Source: Straminergon stramineum
Lineage: Eukaryota; Streptophyta; Bryopsida; Hypnales; Calliergonaceae
Reading direction: 5' to 3'
NCBI GenBank assembly: GCA_963920665.1
Contig: OY987268.1
Coordinates: 14,758,501-14,822,500, forward strand
Length of the DNA: 64,000 nt
Below the pieces are notes generated by a model. It made no database searches and had not been told where the DNA came from. It worked only from the letters and a program-made list of their open reading frames with translations. Position 1 is the stretch's first letter; every line of letters starts with the position of its first letter. A program made the translations under genes and the position numbers. This document shows, piece after piece, positions 23,294-34,639 of this stretch.

Positions 23294-26224
23294 ACACTCA
23301 AAGCCAAGTGTTCATTCCCAAATTTTAGAAAAAAAGGGGGGGGGAGGGGGGCACTTATTCAGTGATTCACCAAGACTTTGAAGATGGCATGCCAATGCTT
23401 CGTTATACAACAAATTTTGCTTCAAAATAATAATTGTTCAATTGAAGAACTTACTAGAACAAGCTTTAGTTAGCAATGAAACCTTGACCAAAGCATGTCC
23501 ACGGTTTTTTCCAAAAATATTTTGAAAATTAACCTAATTAACCTTGAGATATTTTACAAATAATCCCAAGATAATTTCGAAATAATTCTTGTTTAATCAT
23601 AGATGGGTTTTTTTAAAGCGCGGTTTGAGATCTTGATCAAATCCAATCTTCAATTTTTCTAAAGATATTTTGAAAATAAACTTTTGAGTTACCACTAATT
23701 ACTCTAAAAAGTCAAACCTATTGTTGGACCCTCTCTATCTTTTAGGAAACAACTCCAAATTGAAAACCAATTGCGCCATTGTATTCTAAAGCCCCAAACA
23801 AGCCTATGGAGCCCCTTCACGCCTATTCCTAAGTCATTCTGGCTCATAAAAACCACTAATAGTAATTCCAAAGAAAAGTCAAAAACTCCAATTATTGGAA
23901 TTTGTATTTTCCAAAGAAACGAACTAGCTAAGGTTGTTTGGAGGATTTGTGGGAGTAAGAAAAAAACCCGCATTTGTAATATTTGAACACCGTAAGCTCC
24001 TTGTATGCCGGTCAAACTACTTCCAACTTGTAAATTCTTTGTAAATTCAATGTCATTGTTGATTTGAATACTTGCCAATGTCGAAATGCCTCCTAACTTA
24101 ATAGGGCACTTTATTAGCACACACACCTATCGTAGTTTTTAGTAGGATTTTATAGCAACATTGGTAATTTCTAGGAATTTACGACCATGTTTAAAGGCGG
24201 ATGATTTCCCATAAAGTCATCGTGAAAATTTTAGAAAAATTTGAAACTTTTTGGGTAGCTTCCATGAAACTCCAAAAACCAAAGTGCAACATTACATTCT
24301 ACTTTGCACCATTCATTGGGATTTGGGAAACTAAAATTATCAACTCCCTTTTAATTTCCACTTGAGGAGGAAATCATTCTTGTATCGGAAAATCTTGAAA
24401 CAACTGGCTCCAATGTCAGCTCATAGCATGCTTTTGAACCAAAACACCATTCTTCGTGCTCTGATCACTCTCCCTGCACCTTATTTGCTTTTGGATTCAA
24501 TATTCTATAAGTTATATATAAATAACAAATTATCAATTCAAATTCTTGACGAAATGGATGGTGACCTTTAACTAGACTCTCTAGACCTAAAATAGACTAA
24601 GCCAGGTTGTTACATGCACTTTGCATGATTACTTTAGTATAGACAAGACACTAGAATTGACTAACAAACTAACTTTGACTTCTCTCAAAATCAATTAAAT
24701 AACCTCTCAAACTCTTAACTAGGCACTAGAATTTGGGGAATGGAGTATTTTAGATACTTTGTATTTCTAGGAAGACACCTCACCATATTGGTAGGAATTT
24801 CTACCAAATACCACTCAAGCACTCTTTTTATGTCTTTTTTCACTTAAATATGCTCAAAACCTAATCCACCCACCCACTCCCAAAATAAACCCTTGAGTTC
24901 CAAGTGCCAACTTGAGGGCTCACAATTGGTGGACGGCGGTGTAGGTCATGGATGGCAAACGCACTAGCGCATTGGTGAATGGTGAACACATGTCTCAAAA
25001 CTTCAAAAATTGAAGTCAAAAATAGCAAAAGAAATTAATTAGTAATGCATAGTGAGCATCCGCCCAAGTGTCTGCCCATCCATGCGTTTGACAAGTAGAT
25101 GGAAGGGTAGCCATGCGGATAGCTAGGCGTTCATCTAGTATACCCTAGCAATCAACGTCTTTTTCTATATTCAATTGGAGATTTTGGAATTTTGGGGAGT
25201 GTACTATACCGTTGGAAAGTTCCTAAAGATACCTTTCCAATAGTATATAACAAACTCTAAAATTCCAAAAATTGAATTTGGAAATGACGAAAAAAATTAA
25301 CTGCTAGTATATAGTGAGTGTGTGCTCAAGTGCCCACTCGTTTGCCTTCTAGATTGTATGTCTACTTGTTCGCCTAATTATTCTCCCATCTGCCAAGTCT
25401 TCCATCCGTCCTAGGTAATTGCAATGTTTACTTTCCAAAGTATTGAGGGCTTTTGGAAATGAGCCTCAAATACACAAAATGCAAAGACAAATTCACATTA
25501 GAAAATCACTTAGAAAAAATGTGGAGTAGAATTTGTGGAGCCATAAATTGGTTGGCCTTGGATAGACTAGTGTATGGAGTCATGGAGTCGTGGATAGATT
25601 GGCAAAGTCGGGGACGGTGTTGTGACGTATTTCTACCTATCTAGAAAAGCATGGGGCTTCTAGCTATAATAGATGTTTGTGAAAAAGGAAAAAAAAATAA
25701 TGAACAAAGAAACCCTATCTTCTTGCTAACAACTTAAATAGTCACCAACCTTCAATTTTCACCCAACAAGCCTAACTACCTTACTATTTGGAATCAAAAT
25801 AGAAATAGAAAGATGTCTATCTCTTAGCTAATACACGGCCCACATTACGACAACAGGCAAGCGATTTTTTTTTGTGAAAGCATACACGAACTAGTAGACA
25901 AACTGACAAATGGGCAAATGGACTAGTGGATATACATACATAGTTGCGGATGGGTTGGTGGATGGATTGGCAGACGGACTAGCTGAATCGTGGATGTGTT
26001 GGTAGAGTGGCGGACAGACATGCTAAGTCACAAATGGGCTACCAAAATGGTGGATGGACAATGCTGTGGATTGGCGTCATCAACAAGGATGGCCACCAGT
26101 ATGGTGGATGGGTAAAGAAAATTACCCTATGATAAAACAATATAAAATTGAATGTCAAAGGACATTTCAAGGGGTAGCGTCCGCAGACACTAGACATTCA
26201 AATGTGCATCACTACATCTAGACA
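23294..26224. other. Non-coding repeat-derived stretch
   Basis: The longest frame is a 140-residue minus-strand one at 23704-24126 without a recognisable domain. From about 24930 the text is rich in GTGGATGG- and GCGGAC-like words, tending toward the degenerate minisatellite at 25915-26110. No gene is identified. Confidence 0.4.
25915..26110 (+). repeat. Degenerate GTGGATGG-type minisatellite
   Basis: Variants of GGTGGATGGATTGGCAGACG recur at irregular spacing. There is no fixed period; it is decayed. Confidence 0.5.
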
Positions 26225-27509
26225 TTATGTCAACCTTGCTTGGGAAGTTGTGAGCCTCCAATTCGTCACCAAGGGCTTACTCTTTCTTTTTTTCGTATTT
26301 TGTCATTTTAATTGCACTTTTTTATACAAGAAAACCCTAAAAAGAGTGTAGAACCAAAATAGGAATGTCACATTCCAATATAGTATTTGGTCTAGTTTGA
26401 GTATGTTGTAGCTAGAATGGCCCAACCACGAGTTGTAAATAGGTTAGAACCCAACTAATTGTGGCAAATAGGTCAATTACGAGTGATGGACGTATCAGGC
26501 TCAAAACCCCACATGGGACAAACATTTCTAGGCTAGATTTGGTCAAGAGAATCTTGGTGAGGCATAGGAGTCAGTTCCTAAAGATAGGTTTTAGTTTCTC
26601 CATTCCACCAACGAAATAGTAGAACCTCAACTTATTGGCTTATAGATGTCAAAAATACCAAGGCAGGACCATGGAGGAATCTAAGGTCCAAGGAGGTGGT
26701 TTAGGGTTAAACCCATGCTTGGGAATCAACGGCGAAGTTGGTTTGCCAAGATTCCCCCCGGTGTGGAAGATTCCCCGACCACCGATAATTAAACAAGGGG
26801 GTGGAAATTGTCCCCCTTGGGCCGATGTCTAGAGTAACAATATGAGCCTACAAATGTGTCGTGGGATCCCACGGGAGGTTCCACGAAAAGTTTTGGAATT
26901 TTTTGATAGTTAGAAGATGTCTTTCCAGACGGTCAACTACCTAAACCTGCAATGGGAAATTCTTGGAAATTTCCCAGGTGGCTATAAAATCCCACTAAAA
27001 ATTAGCATAGCTTCATTTATGATAATAAGCTGCCCCGACAAGTTTCACGACATTCTGATAGTTAGAAGTACCCAAACCTGCAACATTCCTCGACAATTAA
27101 CGGGAATTAAAGTCCATGGCGGGTTTGACTGGCGGAGCGAGAGCATACGAAAGTGGAATGAAGCACAAGATAGGTTTTTTCTCACTCCCCCGTACCTACT
27201 TAGGAGCCTACATTAGTTACTTTGGCAAGAAAAGTCCACCCCTTAAAGTTGGGATTTTCCTCGGTTTAGTGCGTTAAGTAGGCGCTAGGTTTGGTTGTGA
27301 TTTTGAAGATAGAAAAAGGGGAGGGGTTTTTTCTTCAACCAAAAAATGGCCTTCTAAAGCCAATGGCGCAATCCGTTGTGATTCTGAGTTACTCTCCAAA
27401 ATTTAGCTTAGTGGGCCAACACATGATGAAAACCTTGAGTTTTGGATGAAAATCCAAGAAGATAAGGTGAACTTAGATGAACGAGGAGAAGTGGGTGCCC
27501 GAGAAAGAG

Positions 27510-27516
27510 TATAAAA
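27510..27516 (+). promoter_or_regulatory. TATA box of LTR-like region
   Basis: TATAAAA lies in GAAAGAGTATAAAACAGCAC; the decayed copy has TACAAAA at 14590-14596. A pyrimidine-rich CCCCTTCTCCTCTC follows, as in plant retrotransposon promoters. Confidence 0.6.
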
Positions 27517-28033
27517 CAGCACCCCTTCTCCTCTCTTACCAACCCCCTTTTTGTGTAATTGGGTCCTTTGGGTCCAATTTAGGTTGGAATTGTAGCATTT
27601 TTAGCCACAAACCTTGCAACGGTGTTTTTTGGGCACTTTTGGCCATTGTTGTTGTTTTTGGAGCTTGCAAGGTCTTTTGTGGGTTCCTTGCCTTCTCTTT
27701 TGATTGAGCGTGGTACTAACCCTTCCAAGCTTGAGCTTGGGAGTTTGTCTACCTTACCTTGTTACTAGAGCTTATGTGCGTTTACTTTGGTGAATCCCTT
27801 TCGGCCACCTTCTTTGTTTTGTCATTGTACTAACCCTTGAGCAACCCCCCATATGATTGGTGATGCCGCTTTGGGGGCCTTTAATGCAAGTTGTTGATGT
27901 TACTAACCCATGTCGTTAGCCTTTGAGTGTCTAAGGCCATTTCTTTGTCTTTTGTCCTTGTCCCTAACCGGTGATGTGTTATTCCTCGTTGAGAGAAATG
28001 AGGGTGTGAGGGTAGTGGGTCCCATCTATACAA

Positions 28034-28215
28034 CGAAGCTTTGAACCCCTTAGGGATGAAAAGTCTTAGTGGTGCGTTAAAAAGGGAAATGACGGCGAAG
28101 CTTTGAACCCCCTTGGGGTAAAAAGTCTTAGCGGTGCGTTAAAAAGGGAAATGATGGCAAAGCTTTGAACCCCCTTGGGGAAAAAAACCCTTAGCAGTGT
28201 GTTAAAACCACCCCA
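28034..28215 (+). repeat. 62-bp tandem repeat, three units
   Basis: The units begin CGAAGCTTTGAACCCC at 28034 and 28096 and CAAAGCTTTGAACCCC at 28158. The first two are nearly identical; the third is shorter and diverged. Confidence 0.85.
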
Positions 28216-28508
28216 CGGGAGAACCGTGAGGCCTCGTGGTCCCTTTCCCCACAAGGTTTAGTTCCCAAAATGTCTTGGTAACAAACCAAGGTTTAGGCTC
28301 CAAAAACTAGAACTTAGAGGTCAAGATGAACATGTAGGATAATTAGGGGAGAGTAGAAGAAAGGGTCTTGCCCCTACAAACTTAAGTCACCACCTACGAG
28401 CCCTAGGCATGAGTTTCTCGCGTCCTTAGGAGTTAACGCCAGAAATTAGAGAAGATAGGACGGACTCAACACCTCCAACATCCCCGAACACCCAACACCC
28501 CAATACCC

Positions 28509-28672
28509 GGGGGGGGGGGACATGGCCGGGTACTATGCCGCGAGGGCCTGGGCCAAGTACCACGTCGGCGGGGGGAAGGGCTAAGTACTACACCGGGGGA
28601 GAAGGGCCGGTATTACGCAGGGAAGGGAGATTAAAGACTACGCGGGGGAGGGAAATTAAAGATTGATGGACA
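28509..28672 (+). repeat. GC-rich degenerate tandem repeat, about 25-bp unit
   Basis: About six units resemble AAGGGCTAAGTACTACACCG with G-runs between them. The G-runs could form G-quadruplexes. The decayed copy at 13-17 kb lacks a recognisable equivalent. Confidence 0.6.
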
Positions 28673-29303
28673 AGGGCTGCAGGGTGAAGAGGGGGCCTGG
28701 GGTTAAGAGAAAGGCTGGACAGGGTGGTCCAGCAATTGTAGCAAAGAAAGGGGGCAAAAAACCAGCAAGCTAAAGTCTAGGGAAGAAGTGAAGATTTTTA
28801 CCAAGGGTCCCCGTGGCGCTAACACAACCTTTGGGGCGGGGAAACCAACTCCCCGTCTCCTGTAAACCTCACCAAAGTAGTCAAAATAAACAAGAAAAGA
28901 AGGAGTAAAGATGGCGGAAGGCCGGAAGAATGGAAGAGAGTGACAAGGGAAGGACCATTTGAAGGTTAGGAAGTGAAGGAGATAGGATAGGAGGGGAGAT
29001 CCTTGAAGCTCAGTTAAGCCATTAGATTAGAATTAGGTGATCACCACGAGATTAAGTGTGGGATGTAAGTATAGGATGTAAGAAGTGGGACATAAGAGGT
29101 AGCTCAACTTTAGAGTAAGGCATGACACATACTTAAGATTAGCCTAGTAAGACGATCAAGGGTTAGTTGGGCCACCTTAGCGTGTGGGAGGAAGGAAAAG
29201 AAGGGGGGAAGAAAGAAATAGGATAGGAATTGACGATTAAACCCTTGTACCAATTTGTTTTATGATTAGAACGGTGGTTCGTTATCTCACGGCGCAGGGG
29301 TTC

Positions 29304-29357
29304 ATGGCGGAGGAGGTAGAGCTTCTAGGTGGCGTGATCAATGACTCAAGTTCCGAG
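29304..29357 (+). CDS. Short leader frame followed by splice-donor-like GT
   Basis: Eighteen codons (MAEEVELLGGVINDSSSE) run from ATG to GAG immediately before GTATGA. The related frame at 17004-17066 is also acidic and ends SE before GT. It is likely a first mini-exon or an upstream frame of the retrotransposon transcript. It would stop one codon later if unspliced. Confidence 0.3.
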
Positions 29358-31624
29358 GTATGAGCGAAGACCTCTCCAACCTTCCCCTAGGACTTTAACT
29401 AGACTTTAGTAGCTTGGGCCGAGGCCTACCCCCAAGACAGACCCTTAAGACCGTAGGTCATGTCATTTCCAGGGGCATAAGCTTAGAGAAGAAGGTCGTG
29501 GCTTTCCAAAACCCTAAAGCACGCCCAAATTGGGTGAAAATTGAGAAAGTTATGGCCAAACAAAGTTTAGGATCAAATTGGATGAAGAATAGCTAAACCC
29601 CGGGTTGGAAGGGGAATCAAACACATTAGAAGGAGGCTCCCACCTAGGGTCGAGGGCCGAAGAGAAAGTCAATTCCGAGTGGTAGGTTAGGAGAAATTAG
29701 TGGATGAAGTTTGGATAAGGCTTGGATGAAAATTCAGTAGAAATCCCCGACCAGGTTTCAATTCCAGATCTGGGTAGGGGCAATCCTTGTGAACCATCCC
29801 CCAAAATTTCGGATCTTTCTGAATTGGGGAGCTAGGTGTAATTGATGGATGAAGTTTGAAGAACCGAGTAGCAGTCAAACTTCATCCAACTATAACTTTG
29901 GCCAGGAAGGTCGGATAAGGTCGAGTCTTATATTTTTAGAAATGGCACGAGATGAACTAGAGGATTATTTGAATAGTTCTGCCCTGGATTGGGTCCCACC
30001 CAAATCATCCAGCGGGCCCTCCATTTGGTTAGCCCAAGACATAGGAAGTAGTTTAAGCGAATCTTGCAATTGGGGGTCACTTAAGCACTTAGTGAAAAGA
30101 TCCATTGCTTGGAGGTCATAGTGGACCACGCTTATACATCCAAAAGTAGGAGTCACTAAGTCAAAACCCAAAACCTGGTTGTGTTCGCAAATTACCAAGG
30201 TTGGGTAATTTGGCGCTCACAGAAGTCACCCCCAAATTCCTGTTGTTCACCAAGGTGACATGGACACACTTTGGAGTGAGGCGTGAGACATCTTAAGCAT
30301 TCCTTGATAACAATTGGGTGATGTCTTGCTCCATGCTAAGGTGTGATGTTGAGTCTCCATTATTGAGTATCAAAGTGAGTCCTAAAGTGAGGTTACTTGG
30401 ACCTAGTGGATAGTTGGATACCATTTATGGGTTGTCAAAGCCAATGGTGAGTAGTTCCATCACCAAACACTTGGACATCAATGAAAATTCCAATCCATGT
30501 TATCAAATGACATGCTTAGTGTCTCATCATAATTAAGTCATGGAAGTCATGAAGAATGGAGACCCTATGGTTAATGTTGAAATCTAATGCTAAAAGTGCA
30601 TAGCATGTGCAATGTTTGGAGATCATGATCCTTCACGTCACCAAAAGAAAAGTACTCTAGAGGTACTTTGGGTGAGCTTGAAGAAGTACGTGTCATTAAG
30701 GGATGCAACAAAGAAGTTCACGTTGACTACACAGATATGTTCTAATTTTTTGTAAGCCTTATAAACATAGTGAAGAAGAGAGGGAGATGATTAAAGCAAG
30801 GAACGACAAAATTGTTAGATTTAGGGTTGATTAAGGAATCTAGTGGAAGATATGCATTAGTGATAGTGATACTTTCTAAAGAAGATGGGAATGAGAATTG
30901 GACTAACAACACATGTGTGGGGATAATAGGCCTATCAATAGACACACAAAGCTTGATAAGTATGCAATGTCAAGTTGTCAACTTCAAAAGAAATCTTTGA
31001 CGATGTTGGGAACTCTAAAGTCTTCAACATATTAGATATGAGGTTGGGCTACTATTAGTTGCTGATATAAAAGAGAAATTGATAGGAGACCACATGTTGG
31101 AAAATTGACAAGGTCAATAAGGATCAACTTTAATAGTGGAAGCTTCTTCCATTTGGTTTGAAGAATGGACTTGCAAAATTTCGGTAGGTAGTGGATTGTA
31201 TATCGAGGGGATCTTTTGTTAGATGTTATATTGATGACATGATAATCTTCAATAACAATAGGAAGAAGCACAAAAAGAATTCACAAGCCATTTTAAAGTA
31301 GTTGGCTAAGTATGAGTGAAGGTTGTCTATCTTGACATGATTTGGAGTTTTCATGTCAAGATGTCATGTCACATCCATTATGACACATGATGGTACATTA
31401 AGATTTTGTCAAAATCTTAACAACCCTAACCCTAAGCTCTAGACATTTTAGGAGTTATTTTTCACTATTTTATGACAATCCTAGATGGAAAATCAGATGT
31501 ATCACTACTTTTCAACAAGTTAGTCCAATTTATATCATTCTCTTTAGTTAGTTTTGTGATATTTCATCCAAATAGTTGGAATTTCCATTATGACAAACTT
31601 TAGGTTTGGATCATGTCATGTGTT

Positions 31625-31798
31625 CATTAAAAGAAATCAGTGGATTTTTTTCACCCATTTCTTGTAATGTCCACTTGTTTTTATATTATGGTTGATGTTA
31701 CAACTAACGTCTTGACATTACATTTGATGTCATCATTAATATAGAAATAGGTGGGCATGACCAAATATGCGTTAAAAAAATACGGGTTTCTTCTTGTG
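31625..31798. mobile_element. Possible CACTA-type foldback MITE inside pol relic
   Basis: The arms CATTAAAAGAAATCAG and (inverted) CACAAGAAGAAACCCG, plus inner arms around TTTTTATATTA and TTAATATAGAAA, fold on each other. It interrupts the reverse-transcriptase text. Its ends and interior resemble the clearer element at 34417-34633. Decayed. Confidence 0.4.
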
Positions 31799-33978
31799 CT
31801 TATAACATCCTAACATCACAATGTAACGTGACCTAAACAACCTTGGCATGGATTGAAGTTGCACCCAAGTAATAAAGTGCAAGTTTTACTATTCTAAAGT
31901 TGAATATCTTGGACACTTGATTTATCTAGGAGGCCACAACCAATATTGTATGATTAAAGGATGCTAACTAGCTTCTAGCTTCTCTTGAATTTGCAAACTA
32001 TTTTTGCAAGTTTGTGGCATTGTTTAATTGTATAGCAAAGCCCTTGACTATGCTTATACAAAATGACCAATAGTAGATGTAGGTAAATGAGCAAGAAGCA
32101 ACATTTATGGATCTTTAGGTCAAATTGGCCTTGGCACCTATTTTCCAGCTATCAATTCTAGATTGTTCATACTAGTTGCATATTGATTGGAAAACTTTAG
32201 GCATTAGAGCTATTCACATTCAAATGGATGATGAGGGTAAGGAGTTTGTTGGGGCTTATATTAGCAAATCAAACAACAATGATGAGGCCCAATATAGCTC
32301 ATATGATGCAAAGTATTTGGCAACAATCGCTTATGATTTAGCCCATCTATGTCCAAGTTGATAGACTTCAATGGGATGTAGTGGTATGCTAGTGAGGATG
32401 AAGAGGAACATTAGATGAGATAGAGGTCCTCTAAAGGGCCGTTTCAAGGTTTCTCCCTTAATTGTGAAACAATGCACAGTTGTTAGAATATCAAAGAATA
32501 AAAAATGAAGAATTTTTTTAATTGAATTTTTTTCATAATAAGAATTTTATTCTAAAATATTCCATATATCATTAAATAATATTATTTGACATGGCCGCCT
32601 TTAGACCATGTTAGATTGTTAATGTGGTGATGTTCCCATGTTCCCCGCTACCAAAGAATTTGTGGACTTGTAGACCACCTCAATCTCATCTAATGGTGTT
32701 GGGGTGTTATGCCTCAAACTTTCTTATTATTTTGGTGACCAATGGAGACATCACCAAAGAGTCAACTGCAATTGTAGTTGATGTAGAAAAGAGTGAGGCG
32801 CTAGAGACATTTATAGGGATGGACTAGTCTTGGATTACTTGAAGAATAAGAAGTTGACAACCAATGCAAACCGCAAGGAGAAAGATTAGATTCTATAGAA
32901 AGCCAAGAGGTTTGAATGGAAGGCGACTCTCTTCCGGAAGAAATTACTGAATGGGAGGAAACTCATGGTTCTATTACCACAGGATTGAAAGAATCATGTA
33001 CATGAAGAGTTGGGACAAATTGGAGTTTAGAAGTCTCACAATCATTTATAAAACCAATATTGGTAGAAGGGAATGCAAGTGGAGACACAACAAGTGGCGT
33101 CATGGAGTAGAATATCCAATTAAGTTCACACCTTTCTTAATGCACCAACTGCATCCATTGCCAATTATGGGTTTGGGATATTGATGGAGTTTGGACTTTG
33201 CAAGACCAAGACCAATTACGAAGTACCACATCAAGTATGTGCTTTTCATGATTGAACACTTTTCTAAGTGGATTGAGCTCAACGTTTTGCTTGACATGTT
33301 CAATTAAGAAACTACTTATGCATTTCTAAATTGAATCTTGAGTAGATGTGTCGACTAATCAAGGCAAGGAATTTTTGAATGAGCTTCATGAATAATTTGT
33401 GAACAAGAAAATATGCATCCCATAACTACATGTTAGGATCACTTTGAGGTTGATGATTTGGCCGAGCGCATGGTGCAAACAATCAAAAGGGAAATTCGGA
33501 AGTGTGGTCTAGAACAAGGACATAATAGAGATTGGGGACTTGCAATTACTTCGGTTAGCTATGGATTATCATTTCAACAAGCAGGTATTATTAGCTTATT
33601 TTTCTCCTCATTTTTTGGTTGTATGGGCAAGAACCTATGTTGCCAAATATTGTTAGGAAGGACTTGTAGACGTTGATCAAGATGGATAATCTTGATTGAT
33701 GGATTGAAGCATATAAGACTCATGCAAATTTTTAGAGAATGATGGCTATAAGATTGGAGAATGTGGAAATTGCACAACATTGAGACACTTTGCGAAATGC
33801 CACCTTTTGAGGAGGAGGTTACGGATTAAAGTAAGAAAACTTTCTCGAAGTGACTTTGTTTATGTGTAGTAGACTAAGCCAACTACATTAGATTTCATCA
33901 TGGGCAAAATTATATTAAAAGTGAAGAAGGTGCTCTCTATGAGTCTACTTGCATTGGAAGACAAAAATGAACCAATTT

Positions 33979-34021
33979 GGAAGGATCATGCAAGAAATTG
34001 CACTTCTTGCATGATCCTTCC
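33979..34021. repeat. Perfect 18-bp hairpin, 7-nt loop
   Basis: GGAAGGATCATGCAAGAA (33979-33996) pairs exactly with TTCTTGCATGATCCTTCC (34004-34021). It lies where the pol relic reads WKDHARNC, so the right arm looks like an inverted micro-duplication of the left. Confidence 0.9.
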
Positions 34022-34416
34022 AAAATTGAACCATCTTTAGGAGGTAAATCTTGGGGAAACACTACTATGATTTTGTGCAATGTGTGTTTGATGGTTTGGC
34101 ACATGCGCTACTTGACACCACTTTGAAGTCAAATTCCAATTGAGAAGTGGTTTAGCCCACAATGTAGGGTAAGATCTAGAGGCATTAAGCAAGCACTGGG
34201 AGCTACTTCAACATTACTAAAAGGCTTGGAGTTCCAATAACAATTGTTGGCGTGCACCATCATGACAAGGGCTTCATTAATAGTATAAGATTGAGTAAAG
34301 GAGGCTAATCTAGTCTTTACTTTTCAAATATCTTTGTTTCCTTGAAGTTCTCTCTATTTTTTATTTTTGGTAGATGTGTATATGTATATGCATGGTATAT
34401 CTTTTGGTGCACATCA

Positions 34417-34633
34417 CACTATAAGAAACCATTGTTTTCATGTGTCTAAGTTGACAGATATTGTTGGACACTCAATGTAATAACCTATGTTTTTATGTCA
34501 ACAATGACATTTGATGAAACATCTTCAATGACACTACATGTTCCATTTGATGTCATTGTTGACATAAAAACAAGGGTTGTTACATTGAATTTCCAACAAA
34601 ATCCGTCAACCGAGACACCATTTTCTTCTAGTG
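34417..34633. mobile_element. CACTA-type foldback MITE, 217 bp
   Basis: The left end CACTATAAGAAACC and the inverted right end CACTAGAAGAAAAT match the CACTA tip; the arms remain complementary nearly to the centre (for example TTTTTATGTCAACAATGACA on both). The flanks TCA and TCT are a near 3-base target duplication. It is too short for a transposase; a transcript would form a long hairpin. Confidence 0.75.
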
Positions 34634-34639
34634 TCTTGA

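Larger units (their letters stand above)
26225..30230 (+). mobile_element. LTR-like region of a Ty3/gypsy-type retrotransposon (better preserved copy)
   Basis: It is markedly GC-richer than its flanks and collinear with 13300-17520. It holds a TATA box (27510-27516), two tandem-repeat blocks (28034-28215, 28509-28672), a short ATG leader frame with a splice-donor-like end (29304-29357), and near 30210 TTTGGCGCTCAC, which resembles a primer-binding-site region. The pol relic begins about 550 bp later. I could not fix both LTR termini, so it may be LTR plus leader rather than LTR alone. Confidence 0.55.
30790..34170 (+). pseudogene. Ty3/gypsy-type pol relic (RT, RNase H, integrase, PHD finger)
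   Basis: Decayed retrotransposon polyprotein with many stops and frameshifts. In order: the RT start (LGLIKESSGRYALVIVILSK, about 30812); the RT active site CYIDDMIIF (about 31225); an interruption by a foldback element (31625-31798); RT thumb text VEYLGHLIYLGG (about 31905); RNase H (DWKTLGIRAIHIQMDDEGKE and YSSYDAKYLATIAYDL, about 32180-32340); the integrase zinc-binding/core region (HEELGQIGV near 33005, IEHFSKWIEL about 33250, LAERMVQTIKREIRK about 33462); a C-terminal stretch with WKDHARNC (about 33980); and a relic PHD finger (ILCNVCLMVWHMRYLTP, 34067-34117). No gag or protease was recognised upstream. The order RT-RNase H-integrase is that of Ty3/gypsy. Confidence 0.85.

Noticed and set aside
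23704..24126. 140-residue minus-strand frame
   Set aside because: No recognisable domain and it overlaps an equally plausible plus-strand chance frame.
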